Assembly: GCA_024180945.1 (NCBI GenBank)
Contig: JAKSGN010000007.1
Location: 2,852,001 to 2,916,000 of the forward strand
Length of the DNA stretch: 64,000 nt
DNA from: Macrophomina tecta
Lineage: Eukaryota; Ascomycota; Dothideomycetes; Botryosphaeriales; Botryosphaeriaceae
Direction: 5' to 3'
The position numbers and the translations under genes are program-made. Position 1 is the first letter of the stretch, and each line of letters begins with the position of its first letter. The notes below the pieces were generated by a model. It saw only the letters and a program-made list of their open reading frames with translations. It had not been told where the DNA came from and ran no database searches. Below are positions 10,559 to 22,255 of this stretch, in pieces.

Positions 10559-11931
10559 ATGTGGCGCGACCGCACCAACCTGTCCGTTCCAGCTGCACCC
10601 CAGCTCCCACGAGCTCCCATGCTGACTGCCGCTCCAGCTTCATATCCTACCGCCAGTCCTACTCGCACCATCCTGCCAAGCGGAAACCCCTCTACTCCGG
10701 CCCTTCGAATGGCTACGCCGACAATGCCGCCCTCTCCGACGAGAGCCGCGGGCTCATGTCCGCCTACAACGACGACAACAATGGCGATGCCGTCATCGAG
10801 ATGGACGTGCTGCCGCCGCGCTGGCTGGACATCCAGGACGAAGTGACGGAGAGGCTGCAGGAAATCACAAAGCAGACGAAGCGCCTGGACCAGCTGCACC
10901 AGAAGCATGTGCTCCCGGGCTTCGACGACGAGGACGTCAAGAAGCGGGAGGAGCGCGAGATAGAGCGCCTGACGCAGGAGATTACTCGCGGCTTCCAAAG
11001 CTGCCAGCAAGCCATCAAGCGCATCGATGCCATGTTGCGTGAAAGCGCTCAGCGGGAAGGAGGCACCAGCAAGGGCGAGGAGATAATGGCGCGGAATCTC
11101 AAGACGTCGCTGGCCTCGCGCGTCGGCGAGTCCAGTGCAGCTTTCCGCAAGAAGCAATCCGCCTACCTGAAAAGTACGCACCTACTTCCTACCTCTCCAT
11201 CAACCCCAGACATGAAGCTTACGAATCCGCCAGAACTCCGTGCACTGGGCGGCCTGTCGTCTCCATCCCGCTCAGGGTCCCCAGGCCCTCAAAACCCCTA
11301 CACTGACCCCTCCCTCCAAGAATCCTATGATGATACCTCTCTATCCCGCGCAACCCTCCAACAAACCGCACAAGTCCGTTCTCATGTCCGCAAAGACGCT
11401 AATGAGGCAATCATTGCACAACGCGAACGTGAGATTGATGAGATCGCGAAGGGTATTATCGACCTGGCTTCCATATTCCAAGAACTTCAAACTATGGTCA
11501 TTGATCAGGGCAGCATACTCGACCGCATTGACTATAATGTGGAACGTATGGCAACGGACGTCAAGGCCGCAGACAAAGAACTCACAGTAGCAACGAACTA
11601 TCAACGACGAACGGTCAAACGGAAAGCGATGCTCCTGCTCGTCATCCTCATCGCCGGCGCCTTCATCCTGCTGGGACTGAAGTTGGGGAGCAGGAGCAGC
11701 AGCGCAAGCGCGAGTCCTCCACCCATTGTTCCACCCTCAAAACCGGAGCCGCCAGTTGTGCCGGGAGAGCCGACCGACCCAGATTCTCCCGCGGAGCGCC
11801 TTGGCATTATAGATGGACGGATAGCACTCATGCGCGCTGCGGATGCGCCAGACACAAGAGTCAGGGAGCGACTACGCAGGCGTAAGCGCAGGTTATGGCA
11901 GGTCCGTGGTGATGTCATGGCCATGTTGTGA
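10559..11931 (+). CDS. TLG2: Endosomal/late-Golgi t-SNARE, syntaxin Tlg2 (syntaxin-16 type)
   Basis: Exons 10559-10581, 10638-11173 and 11234-11931 give 418 aa. The N-terminus MWRDRTNLFISYRQSYSHH is typical of Tlg2/syntaxin-16 and binds the SM protein Vps45. An Habc-like helical region follows. The SNARE motif spans roughly residues 250-315 with the central Gln in SIFQELQTMV, a Qa-SNARE. A membrane anchor begins near residue 320 (MLLLVILIAGAFILLGLKLG). About 78 residues follow the anchor, first Pro/Ser-rich and then strongly basic, which is a long luminal tail. The intron at 11174-11233 is 60 nt and has no stop, so a retained form would only insert 20 residues. The intron is supported because splicing restores YLKKLRALGG. 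Confidence 0.93.
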
Positions 11932-13066
11932 TTTCTTTTTTTTTATGTTTTACCTTTCATTCCATAGAGCGACGGCGCCCGCGCATCATATGGGCTTGGA
12001 AGGCTGTGCGGAGTAGCGACAGAAATGATATATCCAAAGTCTGATGGGCTGTTCTGAGTATCGGCGACTTTTTGTCAAAGTATCATCACGCGGCAACGAC
12101 TTCTTTCCCGGACCCCGGGCAGTCTATTCAACACACCGCTTAGCTCACCGACAAGCGACACAGCCCAGCCTTACCCGCCGTAACTTGCATATGTCCAGCA
12201 ACCGGTTCCTTTCGTATTCGTCGCTTTTCCTCTCTTTTCTCGCATGGATCCGCTTTCTCATGCACAGCAGGGAACGTGAATCGGCGTCGCCGGGATGCCG
12301 CGGTTCGTTTACTTCCCCTTGTTAATCTTTCGGTATAAGCCACAGCCACATATGTGTATGTATGTGGGGGGGTTTTTTCTTTTCCTCGTTGTCGGTCTAT
12401 CCTTTTTATCTCCCTGCTGCGCCTCGCGACAGCGCACATCCCGGCTAGTTACGCCTATCTTTAGCTACATACCTTGTAGCGAGTGCTTCTAAAGGCTAGG
12501 GACGCTAGTTTGTTGGAAAGTGCGTTTGATTGCTTAGGCCCGCTCTGTTGCCCTTGACCGCCCATCAGCCGCAAGGAAAAGGATGCGTGGATGAACAGCT
12601 TATCAATGAGGCTGTTCGTGCACGTCATCGCCGTCGGGGAAATTTACCCTTCTTCTTCTTCTTCTTCAGCCGCAAGCCCGCAGGGCTTTTATGCTGTTGC
12701 AGCAGCTCGCCTGAAACCTGCGGGCATGGAAAACTGTGGAGAAAGAGCGGAACATCGGAGACTTCGCGCGCCTGCTGCCTGCTCGGTCGTACGGCGGTGC
12801 TCGTCCAATAGGGGATGAGCGAATGAGACGCCGCAAGGGCGATCTGAAACCTTTCGCCCGCGCACGTTGGGTGGGAGGTTGTTGCTCTCGGGCGGAGTGC
12901 TTCTGTCGAAAAGCCATTTGTGCAGCGGTTATCAACTTTCCTCCGGGAAACATCAAACTTCGTGACACCCTACAAATTTACCATTTAACTGATTTGGAAT
13001 CCCAGAATTACAAAAAGCTACAGATAGCCATCATTTTCATTACAACCCTACGCTCCCCTCACTACC
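11932..13066. other. Intergenic between convergent genes
   Basis: About 1.1 kb between the SNARE and phosphoketolase 3' ends. Short frames on both strands show no domain. It contains a short TTC repeat at about 12650-12668. Nothing else is recognised; its length for two 3' ends is somewhat large. Confidence 0.4.
12650..12668. repeat. TTC trinucleotide microsatellite
   Basis: Six tandem TTC units in non-coding DNA. No function inferred. Confidence 0.8.
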
Positions 13067-15653
13067 TCAACCCTCCGACAACACGCCTCCACCACCCGAA
13101 CCCTTCTCGAACCCCTCAAACGCCGGCGAATCATACAACCCGGGAGGATCCTGCCCGTTCTCGTAAATATACTGCCGCGTCTTCGCAATCCTATGCTGCA
13201 CATCCGTATACAGCTCCACAAACGCCAGCCTCACATCTGCATTTGACTTCTCAGCGGCCTCCAGCGCGCGCAGCGCGACGTGAAACCTGCTGACGTGATT
13301 TGCCAGCATCATGTCGAACGGGGTGGTAGTAGTCCCCTCCTCGCGATACGCCTCGATGGAGACGCGCTGGGCCTGAGGGCGGCCGAACAGCAATCCGGCG
13401 AGCTCGTGGCGATAGCCGTGGTAGTTGAAGTGGACAGGGCGGTCGGGCGTGAAGAGGGCGTCGAAGGCCTGGGATGTGAAGGCGTGTGGGTGCGCGCCGT
13501 CAAGGCTGAGGATCATGAGGTCAGTGACGTTGACGACGCGGACGCGCAGCGTGGGTGCGAGCGCGCGCAGGAGCTCCGCCGCTTTGACGACTTCGAAGGT
13601 GAGCTCGGTGCCGATGCCGACGAGAACGACGTCCGGATCGCGGCCGCCGTCGGTGCTGGCGAATTTGAAGATGCCGGCGCCGGCGCGGCAGTGAGCTTCG
13701 GCTTCGGACGGGGTGAAGAAGACGGGGGTGGGCTGCTTAGAGCCGACCATGAGGTTGACGTAGTTTTTGGACCTCAAGCAATGACTGAGGGTGGAGAGGA
13801 AGCAGTTTGCGTCTGGGGGCAGGTAGACGCGAGCTGCTGTTGGCTTGAGGTTGAGAACTGCGCCGATAAAGGACGGGTTCTGATGAGAGAATCCGTTGTG
13901 TTCCTGCCTCGTCCATGTCGAAGTTTCGATGTAGTTGATCGAAGCGACATCCCCTCGCCAGGTCAACTCCCTGGCCTGATGCCAAAGTCAGTGCTGAACT
14001 GATAGTATGCCGCAGGTAAAAGAGGACTTACCATTTTGTTGAACTTCGCATACTGGACCATCATGGTGTGGATGATGCCGAGGAAGCTCTCATACGAAGG
14101 GAAAAGGCCTACGCGCCCAGTCAAAGTATAGCCTTGCATGAAAGCCTGGCAGCAGTGTTCGGAAAGAATCTCAATCACGCGACCGCCTTGGAAGCGCGAG
14201 AACTCATCCCATTGGAAGTTCCTGCCTGTGCGGTTCAGCGCGGCGCCAAGCTTATTGCTCTCAAGCTCATCCGGTGAGAATATCCGCAAGGTTTTGGGGT
14301 TCTGGGCGAAGGCTTCATCCAGCAACTCTCCGATAGTCTTCATGGAACTTGCTTCTTTGCCCTTGTTTACACCAAATTTCTTCCAGTCCGGCATGTCGAT
14401 GCCTATATAAGGATCGTAGGCTTCCTTGACTTGACCGAGCTTCTTGCGGTCGTTCCGGGGAACCATTTCAAGCACTGAGTCGGCGGGGCTGCCATCCTCC
14501 TTGAAAAGCTCCTTGGGCCGATAGCTCTCTAGCCATTCTTTAAGCTGTTTGAGATGCTCAGGGTCGCTTTTAGCTTTAGGAAGAGGGACTTGATGAGCGT
14601 GGAAAGACCCTTCGACGATCTCGCCATCGACTTTCTTCGGGCCAGACCAGCCCTTTGGGGTCCTCAAAATCAGGACGGGCCACCTAGGCTTAGAGATGGG
14701 GTTGCCGGAACGAGCAGCCTTCTGGATCCTCCTGATTTCTGAAAGCGCCCACTCCATGGAGCTACCGAGGTCAGCGTCTATATCGTTGACATCCTCCACG
14801 ACCCGCGGTTGGTAACCATAGCCGGCAAACAGCGAGACAAGCTCCTTGTTGTCCATGCACCCGTAGATGGTGCGCTCGGAGATTTTGAAGCCGTTGACGT
14901 GCACGATGGGGAGAACGGCACCAGACTCTGCAGGATCAATGTACTTGTAGCCATGCCAGGCCGTGGCGGTGGGGCCAGTTTCGGACTCTCCATCGCCGAC
15001 AATGCAGGTTACAATGAGATCCGGCTTGTCCATCACAGCGCCGAAAGAGACGCCAAGGGCATAGCCTAGCTCACCGCCTTCGTGGATAGCACCTGGGGTC
15101 TCTGCGTTGATGTGGCTTGGCGGGCCACCGGGGGTGGAGAACTTGGTGATTAAGTTATGAAGGCCTTGCTTCGTGCGGCTGTACTCGGGAAAGAACTTGG
15201 CCATGGAGCCCTCGAGCCACAGAGAAGCCAAGATAGCAGGAGCACCGTGGCCTGGGCCAACGACATAAATCATGTCAAGATCATGCTTCTTGATGAGGTA
15301 GTTCAGATGCGAATAGACGAGGATCAGCCCAGGGCAGGTGCCCCAGTGACCGAGCAAGCGCGGCTTGATGTCGTCAAAGCTCAGGTCTCGCTCAAGCAGC
15401 ACATTATCCCGGAGAAAGATCATAGCTGCAGCACGCCGTCAGATACATGCAGGAACTCCGACCGAAGAAGAACAGGTGGGACAATTTTACCTGCGGCAAT
15501 GTAGCTTGCCGCCCGGCGAAATGCTGCGAATTGAGCATTGTGAGGCTCGGCCAGGGTGGTCTTGTCGAGCTTGACAGCTAAGCTGAGAACATCGTCGGGG
15601 AGGTGAGAGGGCAGAGGCTCGGGATTGGGCCGGTCGATGACTTCGCCAGGCAT
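13067..15653 (-). CDS. xfp1: Xylulose-5-phosphate/fructose-6-phosphate phosphoketolase
   Basis: Exons 15491-15653, 14032-15425 and 13067-13975 give 821 aa, the usual length of the family. Conserved blocks are visible: GHWGTCPGL, the thiamine-diphosphate region with VVGPGHGAPA, the signature EGGELGYALGVSFGA, the metal-binding GDGESETGPTATAWHGYK, and a C-terminal half with HQNPSFIGAVLN and YLPPDANC. The enzyme splits xylulose-5-P to acetyl phosphate and glyceraldehyde-3-P (or fructose-6-P to erythrose-4-P) in the cytosol, using TPP and Mg. The acetate kinase gene that uses acetyl phosphate starts 854 bp away in the opposite direction, which supports a joint pathway. All splice junctions fit. 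The C-terminal tail is Gly-rich (GSGGGGVLSEG). Confidence 0.96.
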
Positions 15654-16507
15654 TTTGATGGGTTTGGTGGTGAGGCGCGCAGGGCAGAGAAGAGCGGGAG
15701 GATGAAGAAATAGTCACGGCATTGACCACGGAGTGGAGCATCGGAGCAAGTCATCGCTCACCATAAGAGGGCTACATAGCGTTGTACCCGTACGGAGACG
15801 AGCCATTACAGGGTATGACGTTACCTGGCAGGGCCGATGGAGGCAGCACAAAGACGCAACGAACGGCGATTGGCCGATCGTCCCTACGGCGAGTACCGAT
15901 GGCGATGCGAAGCTTGCCAAATGTGAGATAGGTAGCGTGCAGCTGGTGTCGTAGGGCTGGTGGTGGGAGGAGCGGATGATGCCGGCGGTGATCGCAGGTG
16001 GTGTCGAGCGAGTGACGTCGATCAGATGTCGCGCATGGCTTGCGCTGCCGGCTGGCCGCTCTGGCGAAGTCTGTGGCTGGGTACCTAGGACAGCCGGGGG
16101 CTGCGCCGGGCCTGGCAGGACTGGAACCGGCGTGAATAAGCCCTGCCAACAGCTTTCGACGCCGCGGGGCAGGAGACGTGGGGTGAGCGCCCAGCGGCCG
16201 GTATAAAGATGGCTGCGAGAGAGGGCGCCTCTGCCGGCGCTCTTCCTCCGTGCTTTGCACTGGGCAGTTGCTATCGTAGCACTTGCCTTTTCTTCGTCTG
16301 GCCCTGCGTGCCTTCCCAGCTGGACCCCGCGTCATCCGGAGCCATCGACGATTGAGGCCCCACTGCGGCGTCGCCCATTACCAGCCCGCCTCCACATCCT
16401 CAACCGAGCAAGACAGCAATTTCGACGCTGCCGCTTCGCTGCTGCCCATCCGTTGCACTGACTTCTTCCTCTGTTGCACAGCAAAGAACCCCGGGATATT
16501 GCCCACC
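15654..16507. promoter_or_regulatory. Bidirectional promoter region, phosphoketolase / acetate kinase
   Basis: 854 bp between two divergent start codons of one pathway. A TATA-like TATAAAG lies at 16202-16208, about 300 nt before the acetate kinase ATG, which would give that gene a long 5' leader. The acetate kinase start has a good context, CCCACCATGA. Co-regulation is inferred from arrangement and function only. Confidence 0.5.
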
Positions 16508-18053
16508 ATGAGCAAAATTATCCTGTCTGCGAACGCTGGCTCGTCTTCCGTCAAGGTCTCGGTCTACGCTTCAAACGGCAAGCCTCAGGAGTTGAAGCAG
16601 CTCGCTGAGGTCTCTGTGTCCGGCTTGACTGCTCCTCCGGCTAAGCTAAGCTACGAGCGCGGCGACGAGAAAATCAAGAACAAAGAGATCGACGGCTCAA
16701 AAACACAGGAGGAGGCTTTTAGATACATCATCCAGCACCTGCTGAACGATGATGGGCTCCCAGAGCTCCAGCGCCGCGACGATGTGGAGTTTGTCTGCCA
16801 TAGGGTCGTCCACGGTGGTGATTACCCCAAGGCCCAAGTCATCGACGAGAACATCTACCACCACATCGAGACGCTGTCCGATCTGGCTCCACTGTGAGTA
16901 TTGGCTCTCCTTGCTCTGAGCCCTACATAGTTCAGAGCCCACAGTCTTCCGGCAGATGCCTTCATTCGTGGTTGATAACTAGCCCTATACTTCCCCTCTC
17001 TATCCCTTTCTAGCAGCTTCCAGCGAATCCCGTGTCATCGGAACTTTTATCTCATCAATATAGCCATGGAGCGGAGCAGTGTTGGCTGACAAGACCAGGC
17101 ACAACGCTGGCGCCCTCACCATCATCCGCACAGTGGGCAAGGAGCTCCCTGGATCCACCAACGTAGCCTTCTTTGACTCTTCCTTCCACTCGGCTATTCC
17201 AGAGGTGGGTACACTATATGTGTACACGCAGCATACGCAAGAGGAACAGAAATCTGACCGAGATGTACAGCACATCCGCACTTACCCCATCGACCAAAAA
17301 ATCGCGAAGCACAACAAACTCCGCAAGTACGGCTTCCACGGCATCTCCTACCACTTCATCAGCCTGGCCGTGGCCGAGCACCTGTCCAAGCCGCTCGACC
17401 AACTCAACATCATCGCCCTCCACCTGGGCAGTGGCGCCTCCGCCTGCGTCATCAAAGATGGCAGGTCCTGGGACACGACCATGGGCCTCACGCCCCTCGC
17501 TGGCCTGCCCGGAGCCACCCGCAGCGGCAGCATCGACCCTTCACTCGTCTTCCACTACACCCATGAGGCCGGCATGCCCAGCCGCAGCAGCACCAAGGAG
17601 ATGCACATCACCCAGGCCGAGGAGATCCTCAACAAGCAGAGTGGCTGGTCGGCGCTGACCGGCACCACGGACTTTGGCGAAATTTCGGCGAGCGATGCGC
17701 CCGAGTGCAAGCTCGCTTTTGAGATATTCGCAGATCGTATCTTGGGGTATATCGGCTCTTACTATTTGAAGCTGGAGGGTGAGGTTGATGCTTTGGTGTT
17801 TGCGGGTGGCATCGGCGAGAAGGGCTCGAAACTGCGGGAGCGCATTATCCAAGGTACGAAATGCCTGGGGTTCAAGCTCGACGCTGAAAAGAACGAGAAG
17901 GCTGCGGGTATGGAGAGCGTGGTGACGGATGTGGCGGCGGACGACTCAAGGCATAGGGTTTTGGTATGCCGAACGGACGAGCAACTTCAGATGGCAAGGA
18001 GTTGCTGCCAAGATGCGGAGAAATTCCGTAGAAGCTCGGGATCGAAGGCTTGA
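16508..18053 (+). CDS. ack1: Acetate kinase
   Basis: Exons 16508-16893, 17099-17204 and 17271-18053 give 424 aa. Family marks are clear: the N-terminal phosphate loop NAGSSSVK, FVCHRVVHGG, the HNAGALT block after intron 1, KYGFHGISYHFIS, HLGSGASAC, and FAGGIGEKGSKLRE near the C-terminus. The enzyme interconverts acetyl phosphate plus ADP with acetate plus ATP. In fungi it works with phosphoketolase, here the divergent neighbour. Intron 1 is long (205 nt). Intron 2 is 66 nt and has no in-frame stop, so retention would insert 22 residues; splicing gives the family sequence IPEHIRTYPID. The last ten residues (FRRSSGSKA region) run slightly past what I remember for fungal homologues. Confidence 0.95.
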
Positions 18054-18103
18054 TTTGGGGAAGAGGGTTTCTGAGTCTTGGACCTGTAGGTGTGGCTTGA
18101 CTC

Positions 18104-18832
18104 TCATAACTTCTTTTGCTGTGGATTGGCGGCGTCTGAAAGCAATGCCTGTCTATACCTCACATCATCCATCTTTCCTTCAGCATTCTTGCATGCAACT
18201 TCATCAGTGCCAACCGTCCACGATTCCGACCCAACGCATGGGTTGCAAAAGAAAACGCTATCGGGATCATACTTCTCCTTGATCGCCAAGAGTTTCTCAT
18301 ACTTACTTCCCCAGAATGTGATGCCAAAATCGGGCTCATTTGGATCAGCCTATGACCTGTTAACAAATCCCCTACACATTGAAAGCTCGTGGCCGGCTGC
18401 TTTGATGCTCAAGCGTATGTTCCTTTCCCGGGCAAAGTTGACTGCACTCTGGATGTCCTGAGCGCTGGTCGCGTTCACAACGAGCGCCGGGAAGCCAGAT
18501 CGGTCGCAGGGGTAGGAAGGGTCAGGCAAGCAGGAATCGTTGTTATAATTTGGCCAGTCAGAACTGAGAGGGTCATTTCCGTAGAAAACAGAGCTGTTCG
18601 ATTGTGCCGTGACGGAGTTGCACAGTGATTTATCGAAGTTTGGCTGATCCGGATGGCAAACAGACATCAGCGGTAATGGGTCCAGAAGCCTTCCGGACAG
18701 CGTACTGTTTAGCTTCTGCCATGCATCGGCCGATGGCCATTCCGAAGATTTCGACGTGTATCTACAGATCTGAGAGGCTGTTGGTGAAGCGATAAGAACC
18801 TGAAGAACGAGGGGAAATGAAGCGGGATGCAT
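18104..18832 (-). pseudogene. FAD-linked oxidase (BBE type), internally deleted remnant
   Basis: The minus strand starts with ATG at 18830-18832 and a hydrophobic secretion-type leader. About 160 codons of an FAD_binding_4 (berberine-bridge/6-hydroxy-nicotine oxidase-like) N-terminus follow, including FPALVVNATSAQDIQSAVNF and IRLSIKAAGHE. Soon after, a TAG at 18350-18352 stops the frame. Immediately behind the stop and in the same frame comes the extreme C-terminal BBE part: ADPNEPDFGITFWGSKYEKL, then YDPDSVFFCNPCVGSESW. Intact fungal members have roughly 550-600 residues, so about 350 residues, including most of the FAD and substrate domain, are missing. The remainder cannot form the enzyme. 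It converges on the acetate kinase gene with a gap of 50 bp. Confidence 0.85.
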
Positions 18833-19454
18833 GTCTGTGACGAGGAAATTGATAGGAAATATTGATGTTGAAAAAAAAAAAAAATCCGAATTGGGGAAAA
18901 ACCAAGCGAAAGGACTGGATTTTTGAAAGCAATCCATCCTGTTGCGTCCCGCGTATTTATATTTGTTCGACAAGGCCGTGTCTCCCCCCCTTTTCAGCGT
19001 TAGCAAGAGGGACATCGGGTCAACCCTGCATAAAGGAAGAGGCAGCCATCTAAGTTATGCAGCAGTGAGGGCGCTACTAGTCAAGATATGGTAGTGGTGG
19101 TGCGCGTGCTATCTGTGCGGTGTATCCAGTTGGCTCTGTTTTAATAACTTACTCAAATAGAAAACTATCTCGCGGTTGCGGTGGGCCCTAGTTGGTATAG
19201 CTCGCAGCCTTTCCCACTAGTGGGCGTATGTCTCCACGCCGACCGCTACACGCGCAGGTCCGATATCTTGATGTTCTGATGCAACCTTTCTGCTGTCTGC
19301 ACTTCCACGACATGACCTCCCTGGTGCTCGGGCTTGAACAACCTAATTGCGTCAGTGCCTTCCACTTTGCCATGGACGAAGACAGCTCGTAAGCTTATCA
19401 ACCTGATCCATGCCAACTTCAAATTCTCGCCGAAGCATATCTTCTTCGGAGAAT
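18833..19454. other. Intergenic with A14 tract
   Basis: Former promoter of the FAD oxidase remnant and 3' flank of the MFS gene. There is an A14 run at about 18871-18884. No gene is recognised. Confidence 0.4.
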
Positions 19455-21112
19455 TCACAGCTTGTACCGAAACGCCTCGTTCTCCCCATCGGTCCTGTCC
19501 TCAAACCCTTGCTCGTCTCCAGCTATCTCGTCTTCCCCTGCTGCCTTCATGTTCCTTCGCGTATTATCTCTCCACATGACGGCTGCAAAGATGGCCGTGA
19601 ACGTTATCGCCGCCGCGTACATCCCAGCCAAAATCTTGATCGCTGTCAGATACCGCGGCGCCTCCCTTTCGAAGAAGAGAAAAGGACCAATGATGTTGCC
19701 CGCAGCATAAAACACAAAGTTGACGCCGTTGGCCGTGGTTCTTTTGGTGTGACCGGCGATGTTGGCGCCGATTAGTGACCATGATAAGATGATGGAGACG
19801 CCGAAGACGGCCTGCAGCCAGGAGCATGCCGCGAGAGCCGTCTGGTGCGAGAGCGGGATAGTGGCGATGCCGATCATGCCGCAGATACCTGGAACGAAGC
19901 CGAGAGCGATGCTTATACAGAGAATATTGGGAACGACCTGATTGAGGTAGCCGACCGCGACTGGAGCCTTATATTAGCTCCGCAGGTTTTGGAGGTAGCG
20001 AGGGTGGGATTACTTGTGACCACGAATTGAATAGCACCGTTAGGAAGTTGGTAAAGGAGAGTCTTTGCACTACTAAAACCGAAGCCCTTGAGGAGGGAAG
20101 ACATGAAGTTCGTGACGCTACCGTTGATGATGCCGATGGCCAGGGCGAGGAAGGCGATGAGGTAGACTTTGATGTCAGTCGCGGCTTCATTGACTTGGTA
20201 CCATTTAATTTCGCTCGACTTTACACCCATACGGTTGTGTGCGACTCTCCAGACGGCTACTACCTTCTCTTCATGGGAGAAGAAGATGCAGTCGTTTGGA
20301 GACGAGGGCATAAGAAAGAACTCGATGGCACCGATACCGAAGCTAATTGCGCCAACAACCTAAACAACTTAGCATTTCATCGTTGCCTCAGTTTCGGCAT
20401 TAAAGCAGGTACCTACCAAGAAGACAAGCTGCCATGACGCTAGCACCGAGCTTGAAGCGTGTCCCAGGCCCCAGGAAAGCCCAGCTCCGACTAGTTGCGC
20501 AATGCCGTTGCAGCCGAGCCAGAAGGACATTCTGAACGGCTGTTCTTCCCTCGTCCAGAACATGCTGGTCAACAATATCCATGCAGGGCCAATGCAAGCC
20601 TCCGCACCACCGAGGAAGAAGCGCACAGCCATAAGACCAGACCAATTGCGCACCAGAACAGTCAACATCAGAATGCTGCCCCAGATCAGCATAGAGCATG
20701 ATACGAACTTCCCAATCGGGAACTTCTGGAGCACAAGGCTAGATGGGTATGCGGAGATGAGATAGCCAATGTTGGTAATCGAAGCAACCCAGCTGTAATC
20801 CGTGCCACGGAGGTTGAGGTCATTTTTGAGGCCATATGCGCTTGAGTAGTTGAGAGTCTGCTTGTCCAGGAAAGACATGAGATACACGAGGCACATCATT
20901 GGCAGGACGATATAATCAAGCTTGCGGAGCACCGTCTTCGCGACCATAGCCCGGCGGCCAGGGTCCATTTGCAGAGATTCTTCATAAAGCTCCCAGGCGA
21001 TATCCGATTGGACGGTATGCGGCAGTACCTCCGCATCTTCACTGGGCGTACGTGAAACAAGTCTCTGTGCAGGATCCTCCATGTGAGGCTTCTTGTCGTT
21101 TGGAGGTTCCAT
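19455..21112 (-). CDS. MFS transporter, anion:cation symporter family (allantoate permease/Dal5-like)
   Basis: Exons 20417-21112, 20014-20359 and 19455-19960 give 515 aa with about twelve hydrophobic segments. The cytosolic N-terminus (RKLDYIVLPMMCLVYLMSFLDKQTLNYSSAYGL) is the typical start of Dal5/Tna1-type carriers. The GHTKRTTANGVNF loop and AGNIIGPFLFFEREAPRY near the C-terminus are also family marks. Such carriers import carboxylates, ureides or vitamins at the plasma membrane; the substrate cannot be read from sequence. The intron at 19961-20013 uses the second of two close AG sites, which keeps frame with AVGYLNQVVPN. A glutamine amidotransferase gene diverges from it 314 bp away. Confidence 0.9.
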
Positions 21113-21426
21113 GAAGAGATGGTTAGGACGAATCAAGAAGGATCCAAAGGCGTAATTCGTGGTCGCTATGACGAACGTGGCCGTGTTAAGTAGTTGCCGG
21201 TCAGCCGACGGATCTCCCACTCTTGCTATTCCATTGTGGGGTAGTGATAAAGGACCTCCGCAGTTGCGCAGCGACCTATCTGATAACCCAACTGCGTCAA
21301 GATACCGTCGGCAAGGCCGTTGGGAAACCTGTGTGCTTACCCAAATACTGGTTTCATAAGACACGCATTTCGACAGCTCGGCAATCCTGGCTGTGTGGTA
21401 CAAAACATTCTCAAGGATTATCCAAG
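21113..21426. promoter_or_regulatory. Divergent promoter region, MFS transporter / amidotransferase
   Basis: 314 bp between two divergent starts. An open frame extends the transporter upstream through part of it, but without family similarity. No specific element recognised. Confidence 0.35.
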
Positions 21427-22255
21427 ATGCCGCACAAGGCAACCCCTCACCTCCGCATTGCGGTGCTCATCAATATGCTTGGACACAAGCTCGAGACTCG
21501 AGACTCGTTTGTCAATATCGTTGCGGCAGTTGCTCCTGATTCGGCCGTCGACTTCTACGACCCGATTGATGACCAACGCTATCCAAATGCGGGCGAGTAT
21601 GACTTGATCATCCTGAGCGGAGGAACAGCGGATATCAAAGCACCTGATCCATGGGTTCTGCAAGAACTGGAGTTCGTAAGGAAGATCGTCGCCTCACCCA
21701 ATGTTAAGCTTGTCGGGATATGTTGGGGTCACCAGGCCATCCACGTTGCCCTGGGACGGAAACTAATCGTGATGGAAGAAGGTCCAGAGGTAAGTGCTCG
21801 AATTGAAGCCCTCGTGCGATTCTGCGCGCTTATCCGTCTAGCTGGGTGTCACCGCTCTTAGTCTGACCCGGGACGGCTCGGAATTCTTCGACTTTGCCAA
21901 AGACAAAGCACGAGTGGTAAGTTTGATCCGTAGTCCGGCCCTCTTTCGGCGGGATACTAACCCAATGCAGGACATGCATGAATTCCACAGGCGCAAACTC
22001 GCTGAGCATGCACCGGGGTTTGTGCCCCTGGCGGAGAACAAGGAGATCTTCAAGTCTCCTGACAACAGGATCTTGACGTTTCAGGGCCATCCTGAACTGA
22101 GTGCGAAGCTGGCACAAGCAGCGTTGGCTGATTCGCCTGCATATTCGCAAACCTTTTCGTCAGAGCAATTGGCGGCTATTTCTAAGAGGATGGAGGCTGA
22201 CCACGACGGAGTGGCTATTTTCGAACGGATTGTTCGCTGGATTGGCGAGAAATGA
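21427..22255 (+). CDS. Class I glutamine amidotransferase-like protein
   Basis: Exons 21427-21789, 21842-21916 and 21971-22255 give 240 aa. The nucleophile elbow GICWGHQ carries the catalytic Cys; FQGHPE holds the catalytic His and Glu. The oxyanion strand LIILSGGTADI comes before. This matches the stand-alone GATase1 proteins of fungi (similar to yeast YLR126C), which resemble the glutaminase half of GMP synthase but have no synthetase domain. The real substrate is unknown. Both introns are short (52 and 54 nt) and in phase 0. The gene diverges from an MFS transporter, which could hint at nitrogen-compound use, but this is weak. Confidence 0.88.

Noticed and set aside
13280..14002. A 240-codon plus-strand frame inside phosphoketolase
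   Set aside because: It is antisense to a well-conserved exon and has no domain of its own.
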